Part shown: in pieces, positions 14,544 through 18,744 of the stretch
Layout of the letters: each line of letters opens with the position of its first letter
Position numbering within the stretch: position 1 is the stretch's first letter
NCBI GenBank assembly: GCA_964543275.1
Contig: CAZIWW010000013.1
Location: 1 to 18,744 of the forward strand
Source of the DNA: CAZIWW01 sp964543275
GTDB lineage: Bacteria; Patescibacteriota; Minisyncoccia; Moranbacterales; UBA11712
Length of the DNA stretch: 18,744 bases
Reading direction: 5' to 3'
Made by a program: the position numbers and the translations under genes
Notes under the pieces: generated by a model
Databases searched by the model: none
Seen by the model: only the letters and a program-made list of their open reading frames with translations
Told to the model about the DNA's origin: nothing

Positions 14544-15560
14544 CTAATCAGCCAGCATCCTCTTCAGCTTCTCTACCATCTCCACCGGGGTAGGATCAAT
14601 GTCATATTTCAAAGCCAAGAAATACGACGCCCAGCATCCTATTTGAAGTGTGGCAAAGATGCGATAAAGTAAATCGCCTTCGGGCATATCAACCATCGTA
14701 GAACCAACTCCGTATCGGCTTAAAATTTTCGAAGTAATTTCAAACCTTTTTAAGTTCCTGAGATCATCTTGGCTATCGCGAAGTAATATTAAATGGAAAC
14801 TTCCATGCGGTTTAGTAAAGCCCACCATCTCGTTATGATTAAGCTCCGGGAAAAAGTTCCAGAAAGCCGGCGTCTTAGAATTTTCATTGAACATTATCTT
14901 CCAGATCATAGCCAAGGACTTAAATCTGGTCGAGGTGTAAACTACCGGTGTCTTGTCCGCAACCTCTCCGGCGATTCTCTCCCCAGCTTCTTTAAATTCA
15001 TCCGTATTGTTCCCAAGCTTATCCGCGGTTCGCTCAAATTCCCCGCGCTTATCCTCAACCATTCCCGCGTTAACCAAAACTTGAAAGACGGCGGCGAAAT
15101 TATAGCCGGTAGCCATCCGAGGCTGAACCCCGGCCGGCATTTTCACGTAAGGAATATTATTCCTCTCGCATAACTCGACTACTTTTCCTCCAGCTGATAT
15201 TCCCACGCAGGACAGGTTATTTTCAAGCGCTTCTTCAAAAGAAGCCACAGTCTCTTCGGTGTTCCCTGAATAGGAAGATATAAAATTGAGACAGTTATCA
15301 AAAGCTTCCGGAGGAAGGGAATAAAATCTATTCTGGTAAATCCCAAAACGACGGTCGGCTTGAGAGTTATTTACAAATAAATCGTGCAAATAAATTCTTA
15401 ACAAGTTAGCCGGTATGGCCGACCCGCCCATGCCGGAAATCATAATTGATTCAAATTTTCCTTCAACTTTAACATCCTTAGCAATTTCTAAACCTTTCAC
15501 CAGCTGCTCCGGCATTCTTTCGATGACTTGGTATAGATTTTGCTTGTCGATGGTTGACAT
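14544..15560 (-). CDS. Bifunctional phosphoglucose/phosphomannose isomerase
   Basis: This enzyme interconverts glucose-6-phosphate and fructose-6-phosphate, and mannose-6-phosphate and fructose-6-phosphate, in the cytoplasm. From ATG at 15560 the product has 338 residues, normal for the PGI/PMI family of the SIS superfamily. The first SIS domain shows SIMISGMGGSAIPANLL and FISSYSGNTEETVASFEEAL; the family signature PxxxQPRMATGY occurs near the domain boundary; the second SIS domain has the catalytic ELNHNEMVGF. The frame opens further at TTG 15584, but those codons belong to repeat copy 2, and MSTIDKQNLYQVIERMPEQL is the expected start. It follows the solute-binding protein gene and precedes tRNA-Leu. 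Stop is TAG; no Shine-Dalgarno site. Confidence 0.93.
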   Translation of the reverse strand: MSTIDKQNLYQVIERMPEQLVKGLEIAKDVKVEGKFESIMISGMGGSAIPANLLRIYLHDLFVNNSQADRRFGIYQNRFYSLPPEAFDNCLNFISSYSGNTEETVASFEEALENNLSCVGISAGGKVVELCERNNIPYVKMPAGVQPRMATGYNFAAVFQVLVNAGMVEDKRGEFERTADKLGNNTDEFKEAGERIAGEVADKTPVVYTSTRFKSLAMIWKIMFNENSKTPAFWNFFPELNHNEMVGFTKPHGSFHLILLRDSQDDLRNLKRFEITSKILSRYGVGSTMVDMPEGDLLYRIFATLQIGCWASYFLALKYDIDPTPVEMVEKLKRMLAD

Positions 15561-15582
15561 ATTGCCAATTATAAATACCGAC

Positions 15583-15677
15583 AATGAATTTCTACAAATT
15601 TCGCAAAGCTAATTTCCGCTTAATTTCAGAAATTTATGGAAATTAAGTAGAAATATATGGAAATTAATTGTCAGAAA
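15583..15677. repeat. Dispersed intergenic palindromic element, copy 2
   Basis: This is the second copy of the element at 3087-3187. Shared stretches include aatttct.caaatttcgc.aagc.aatttcc and, at the far end, gaaattaattgtc followed by a/g aaag. It also has internal inverted symmetry. It lies between the stop of the solute-binding protein gene (15686) and the start of the isomerase gene (15560), the same stop-to-start position as copy 1. Confidence 0.75.
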
Positions 15678-15685
15678 GTTGAAGC

Positions 15686-17365
15686 CTATTTCTTAACCCG
15701 CTTCGTCTTCACATACCACTTGCTAATCCCCGCAAATCTCTTGTCTGGCGTGACTACCGATTCGATTTCGATACCATAAACTTTTTTATTGGTCACATAA
15801 AGATAGTTTGGACTATAAAGGAATAGGGCTGGAATTTCATCGGTCAGAATCTGCTGGAATTTTTTATATTTTTTTTCTCGAACCGAACTCTCTGTTTCCT
15901 GACGGGCTTCCTCCAGAATCTCGTCAACTTCCTGGTTTGAGTAAAGGGCTAGATTAAGTCCGGGGTCGCGAGTTTGAGAAGAATGCCAAAAAGCGTAAGG
16001 GTCCGGATCAATTCCCAGCACTTGACCGAAGAGAAGAGCGTCGTATTCCCGCGGGCGAATGTAATTTTGCTGGACATCAGCCACTCCCAGAGTTTCTATT
16101 TCAACCTTGGCGCCAATTTGATTCCACTGCTCTTTCAGGATTTCGGCGGTATCCACCAGATCCGGCCAGTCAGTGGTAACCAAAGTAAATTCCAGCTGCT
16201 GGTCATCCTTTTTTCTAAAGCCGTCGTCCCCTCTTTTCCACTTACTGTCATCCAGGACTTTGTTGGCTTTCTCAATGTTAAACTCAAACTTTTTCACCTC
16301 GTCGGTAAACCCGCATACGCCAGGCGGGATCGGAGAGTAAACCTCTTTGCCTTCGCCGGATAACACCTCGTTGATAATAGCCTGCCTGTCAACAGCCAGC
16401 GACAGCGCTTTTCTTACATCCCTATCAGCTAGAACCTTGCTCTTTTGCTTATTAAAGAAAACAGCAAAATAACGGGGAATGTTGATAGCGTCAATCCGAC
16501 TGGCGCGCCGACTTTTCAATTCATTCAAGTTAACGGGAGAAATATAGCTCATACCCATAATCTGCTTTTTGTTATAGGCGTCTATCATCGACTCTTCGCT
16601 GAAATAAAACTCAAATTTTATCTTGCCGATAAACGGTTTTTCGGCGTAATACAGTTCGTTAGCCGCCAGCTCATAGGACAAAATATTCCCCTCGGCATCA
16701 TTCTCAAAATTGGAAAACTTATAAGGCCCAGTCCCTACCGGACGAATGTTGTATTCAGCTAGGGTAAAATTGGCCGGCGTCACGCTCTCCCAAATATGTT
16801 TGGGTAAAATCCCTACGGTCAAGTTGTTGAGAAAAAAAGTGTAAGGATTTTTAAGCATAAAGCGAATGGTGGTATCATCAACAACTTCCAGTCCCACTCC
16901 CTGCCAGCTCTGGCGAAGCGGACTCTTAAAAGCCGGGTCTTGAATGGTTTGAATGGTAAAAAGAACATCCGCCGCCGTAAATGGCTCTTCGTCGTGCCAC
17001 TTGATGTCTTTTTTAAGGTAAACAGTGTAAGTCAGTTTATCCTCCGAAATCTCGTAACTCTCTGCCAAGTCGTTCTCAATTTCACCGCTGGAGTTATACT
17101 TGAATAAGCCGGAATAAATAAGCTGGCAGAGATCGGCGTCGGCATCGTTACTAACCGAAAGTATCGGATTTATGTAAAGAGGCTGACCCACAATACCCTC
17201 CGTATATTCGCCGCCCGTCACTGGAATCGCCTTGGTGTAGTGATAGTAAAAAGCAACCAGAGAAACTGCCAAGGAAACCACGATTATCAACACTAATGAA
17301 ATAACCACTATCCGCTCCTTGTTGGAAAAAACGCGAGAAACTTTTTCCCAATTGATTCTATTCAT
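15686..17365 (-). CDS. Membrane-anchored ABC solute-binding protein, family 5 (peptide type)
   Basis: The 559-residue product belongs to the SBP_bac_5 (DppA/OppA) group of extracytoplasmic binding proteins. Family features include GLFKYNSSGEIENDLAESYEISEDKLTYTVYLKKDIKWHDEEPFTAADVLFTI in the N-lobe, VGTGPYKF, and the helix DRDVRKALSLAVDRQAIIN. There is no lipobox Cys; a hydrophobic segment at about 18-41 after a basic start instead predicts an uncleaved membrane anchor with the binding domain outside. Ligand is likely an oligopeptide by family, but this is not shown. No permease or ATPase subunits are in the window, so it is either served by components elsewhere or used differently. Stop is TAG. 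It lies 54 bases after secG and before the PGI/PMI gene; no Shine-Dalgarno site. Confidence 0.9.
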   Translation of the reverse strand: MNRINWEKVSRVFSNKERIVVISLVLIIVVSLAVSLVAFYYHYTKAIPVTGGEYTEGIVGQPLYINPILSVSNDADADLCQLIYSGLFKYNSSGEIENDLAESYEISEDKLTYTVYLKKDIKWHDEEPFTAADVLFTIQTIQDPAFKSPLRQSWQGVGLEVVDDTTIRFMLKNPYTFFLNNLTVGILPKHIWESVTPANFTLAEYNIRPVGTGPYKFSNFENDAEGNILSYELAANELYYAEKPFIGKIKFEFYFSEESMIDAYNKKQIMGMSYISPVNLNELKSRRASRIDAINIPRYFAVFFNKQKSKVLADRDVRKALSLAVDRQAIINEVLSGEGKEVYSPIPPGVCGFTDEVKKFEFNIEKANKVLDDSKWKRGDDGFRKKDDQQLEFTLVTTDWPDLVDTAEILKEQWNQIGAKVEIETLGVADVQQNYIRPREYDALLFGQVLGIDPDPYAFWHSSQTRDPGLNLALYSNQEVDEILEEARQETESSVREKKYKKFQQILTDEIPALFLYSPNYLYVTNKKVYGIEIESVVTPDKRFAGISKWYVKTKRVKK

Positions 17366-17419
17366 AAAAATCAGTTCCGAATACTAAAACTCTTCCGCCT
17401 AACAACCCAGCATTGGATG
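17366..17419. other. Spacer with short inverted repeat between secG and the solute-binding gene
   Basis: The word cctaaca (17398-17404) pairs with tgttagg (17418-17424) across a 13-base loop, overlapping the secG stop codon. The words tccgcctaa and ttggatgttag found here also occur at 1741 and 1790. Confidence 0.35.
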
Positions 17420-17656
17420 TTAGGAGACTGCATGAGAAGCAAGATAAATATTGATTACTGCTAATCCTAAAAACAAACAGGCCAAAACAATAGTAGCTCT
17501 GAAAAGAAACTTTTCAAAACCCCTTTTAGTGTAATAGCCGCCCATATCGCCGCCGAAAGCGGCTCCCAGTCCCGCGCCGCGGTTTTGCAGAAGAATGGAA
17601 ATTATAAGAATAACAGAAACGACTAGTTGTGAAATTATAAGTATTCTCTCGATCAT
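17420..17656 (-). CDS. secG: Preprotein translocase subunit SecG
   Basis: SecG is the small non-essential subunit of the SecYEG channel. The 78-residue product is of typical length and has two hydrophobic segments (about 3-22 and 50-71) around the conserved cytoplasmic part with ISILLQNRGAGLGAAFGG, where LLQ followed by a Gly-rich stretch is the SecG signature. The start ATG immediately follows the TAG stop of the upstream holin-like gene, with no bases between, so translational coupling is likely; an AAGGGA lies 4 bases before the ATG and is a weak ribosome binding site. Stop is TAA. Confidence 0.9.
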   Translation of the reverse strand: MIERILIISQLVVSVILIISILLQNRGAGLGAAFGGDMGGYYTKRGFEKFLFRATIVLACLFLGLAVINIYLASHAVS

Positions 17657-18001
17657 CTAGTCCCTTGTTAAGGATGAGACAAGATAATTTATGACACTGA
17701 TTACTATGACTGCCCAAAAAACAGCCATCCAAGTGGCAAATTCCAGCTGGGGAATAATTTTAGCCACCAGGTTCAAAAGGAAAACATTAATAACCACCGT
17801 AAAAAATCCCAGGGTTATCCAAATGAGAGGCGCTGAAATAACTTTTATAATGGGTTTCAAAAAGAAATTTATAAGACCCAGCACCGCTCCGGCCAAAATA
17901 AGGATTTTCCAGTCGCCGGTAAAGGTAACGCCGGAAATTATCCTTTCAGCCGCCAGTATCCCCACAGCGTTGGAAAGAATATGTAGAATAAGTCTGATCA
18001 T
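17657..18001 (-). CDS. Phage holin family IV-like membrane protein
   Basis: The 114-residue product is almost wholly hydrophobic with four probable membrane helices (about 5-20, 31-50, 55-80 and 88-110). The layout MIRLILHILSNAVGILAAERIISGVTF, GLINFFLKPIIKVIS.P..W.TLGFF..VINVFLL matches the 4-TMS holin superfamily IV (YvlD-like), which is widespread in bacterial chromosomes and is not evidence of a prophage. Its function is unknown. It is the first gene of the leftmost-running unit; a strong promoter lies at 18130-18158 and a structured leader reaches to within two bases of the ATG. Stop is TAG, directly abutting the secG ATG. No Shine-Dalgarno site. Confidence 0.88.
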   Translation of the reverse strand: MIRLILHILSNAVGILAAERIISGVTFTGDWKILILAGAVLGLINFFLKPIIKVISAPLIWITLGFFTVVINVFLLNLVAKIIPQLEFATWMAVFWAVIVISVINYLVSSLTRD

Positions 18002-18124
18002 GAATCAAGCAAATCACTGAAGAATGGTAATTTTCGAACGAACGCCTGCTTGAGTCCCGCCTTGGCGGGACGAGTTTAGGTGGAGCGAGAAAATTGCTAT
18101 TTTTCAGTGGTCTCAATCAAGCTT
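18002..18124 (-). promoter_or_regulatory. Structured leader (long imperfect hairpin) of the holin-secG unit
   Basis: Bases 18002-18040 and 18086-18124 are imperfect reverse complements, with the best match between atcactgaagaatggtaatt and its partner near 18091-18113. The top of the structure is a perfect 8-bp GC-rich stem (gtcccgcc 18054-18061, loop tt, ggcgggac 18064-18071). The predicted transcription start (about 18123) coincides with the outer edge, so nearly all of the 5' leader would fold into one hairpin ending at the start codon. It fits no riboswitch class I recognise; it may instead be a dispersed palindromic repeat. Confidence 0.55.
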
Positions 18125-18129
18125 AAAAG

Positions 18130-18158
18130 ATGATAGCATAATACTAAATAAAAGTCAA
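18130..18158 (-). promoter_or_regulatory. Sigma70 promoter for the holin-secG-isomerase unit
   Basis: On the minus strand TTGACT (18153-18158), a 17-base spacer and TATCAT (18130-18135) are present, each 5 of 6 to consensus, with an extended -10 TG one base upstream. Predicted start near 18123. Confidence 0.75.
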
Positions 18159-18273
18159 AGCGCCTTCTTGACAAAAATTACTAAGTACGCAAAGCTATCT
18201 AAATCCAGTCCCTTATAGTTTTCATTCCCCCATTTTAGCTTGCCTACCTGCAATTTCAAGCAACATCTCTAAC

Positions 18274-18282
18274 CCTCCTTTG
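18274..18282 (+). promoter_or_regulatory. Anti-Shine-Dalgarno-like segment in the leader of the plus-strand gene
   Basis: The nine bases cctcctttg are the exact reverse complement of caaaggagg at 18347-18355, the ribosome binding site of the downstream gene. Pairing would hide that site. The segment also resembles the 3' tail of 16S rRNA. Between the two lie short GC-rich words (agccctcggct, ccttcggctgg) that could form inner or competing stems. Confidence 0.45.
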
Positions 18283-18347
18283 GTTTTTAGCCCTCGGCTC
18301 GTTTTTCCCTCGTCTCCCTTGTGAAATGAACCTTCGGCTGGCAAAGC

Positions 18348-18355
18348 AAAGGAGG
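18348..18355 (+). promoter_or_regulatory. Strong Shine-Dalgarno site of the plus-strand gene
   Basis: AAAGGAGG is followed by seven bases and then ATG at 18363. It fixes the start, since the only upstream in-frame GTG (18321) is closed by TGA at 18327. Confidence 0.8.
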
Positions 18356-18362
18356 CGGCGTT

Positions 18363-18744
18363 ATGGACAGCAACATGCTTTTTGAAAAAACCGTTCAACA
18401 ATCAACTAAACTCTACAAACCTGAATTAGATTTGAGCGACCCTCAAATAAAAAAAACTGTAGAGAAGAGAACAGAAAAATTTCAAGAAACCTTGAATAAA
18501 ATCTTTACCTCTGCATTCGCTCTTGAACTCATCAAAAATGAAGAGCAAGAAAGAGGTTGGCCTGATTCCCCTGAAAATATTGTCATCTCAACCAGCCAGG
18601 AATTGTTGAGAGAAGCAATTCACATCATCGCCTTTTACAAGGCATTGGCAGTTGAATTTTGCCGAGAAATAAAACTCTTAGAAGAGATTATAGCAGATTA
18701 CGAATTCGGCACTATAAAACCAGGTAAACCTTACCCACAAAAAC
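18363..18744 (+). CDS. Unrecognised protein, N-terminal part (runs off the window)
   Basis: From ATG 18363 the frame is open for 127 codons to the window end. The visible sequence begins MDSNMLFEKTVQQSTKLYK and is highly charged and mostly helical (QIKKTVEKRTEKFQETLNKIF; SQELLREAIHIIAFYKALAVEFCREIKLLEEIIADYEFG), with no signal peptide or membrane helix. I do not recognise a family or motif. Reasons to believe it is real: a consensus ribosome binding site, a long open frame without rare breaks, and normal amino-acid composition. It is the only gene on the plus strand, is divergent from the holin-secG unit, is A/T-richer than its neighbours, and has a strong Shine-Dalgarno site unlike them, which may point to a different origin. 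No clear promoter is seen; a TTGACA at 18168 lacks a suitably spaced -10. Confidence 0.75.
   Translation, partial: MDSNMLFEKTVQQSTKLYKPELDLSDPQIKKTVEKRTEKFQETLNKIFTSAFALELIKNEEQERGWPDSPENIVISTSQELLREAIHIIAFYKALAVEFCREIKLLEEIIADYEFGTIKPGKPYPQK

Noticed and set aside
343..18001. UGA read as glycine, as in Gracilibacteria or SR1
   Set aside because: All long genes are intact in the standard code and no in-frame TGA is needed for any family alignment.
17657..18001. Prophage remnant, because of the holin-like gene
   Set aside because: The 4-TMS holin IV family is common on bacterial chromosomes and no other phage gene, attachment site or integrase is seen.
18002..18124. T-box or other known riboswitch in the holin leader
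   Set aside because: No T-box sequence, specifier loop or recognised aptamer core is present; only the long palindrome is supported.
18168..18201. Plus-strand promoter for the right-end gene (TTGACA at 18168)
   Set aside because: The -35 is perfect but the nearest -10-like word (TATCTA at 18196) is 22 bases away, too far for a normal promoter.

Overview
The window looks like a piece of a candidate-phyla-radiation genome, most likely Parcubacteria-like Patescibacteria. The lines of evidence are a type IV pilus operon with large unusual pilins, a fused phosphoglucose/phosphomannose isomerase, RNase J, a family of putative nucleotidyltransferases with a winged-helix N-terminus, a small histidine kinase of a type I associate with this group, genes mostly without Shine-Dalgarno sites, and a complete match to the standard genetic code. 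No 16S rRNA or other decisive marker is present, so this placement is an inference from gene content.

Almost everything is on the minus strand, so transcription runs from right to left. Reading in that direction, four units can be drawn. (1) A strong sigma70-type promoter near 18130-18158 precedes a 120-nt foldable leader and then a phage-holin-IV-like membrane protein, secG, a membrane-anchored family-5 solute-binding protein, the PGI/PMI isomerase, a tRNA-Leu(CAG) and RNase J; it ends at a hairpin at 12450-12472. (2) uvrA has its own candidate promoter (12404-12432) and is followed by a putative nucleotidyltransferase gene. (3) groEL is driven by a perfect consensus promoter (TTGACA, 16 nt, TATAAT; 8466-8493) that overlaps the end of the nucleotidyltransferase gene, and it ends at a good hairpin terminator (6513-6536). 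(4) A promoter inside the tail of that terminator (6482-6509) starts a histidine kinase, a CheY-like regulator, pilB, pilC, a 452-residue pilin with three Ig-like/transthyretin-like modules, and a second prepilin cut by the window edge. Units 1 and 2 supply housekeeping work (secretion, sugar phosphates, RNA decay, DNA repair); unit 4 is a surface-fibre assembly operon carrying its own two-component pair.

At the right end one unrecognised gene is on the plus strand and runs off the window. It is the only long gene here with a textbook Shine-Dalgarno site, and its leader carries an exact 9-nt complement of that site.

The most unusual theme is in the spacers. At least six of the intergenic gaps are filled by imperfect inverted repeats, usually built from short repeated words that differ from spacer to spacer; arms often begin a few bases from the next start codon or touch the previous stop codon. 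One spacer element occurs twice, 12.5 kb apart, in the same orientation. pilB, which has no Shine-Dalgarno site, is preceded by an 18-codon ORF that does have one and that overlaps the pilB start by ATGA. No CRISPR array, insertion sequence, integrase or rRNA was seen.
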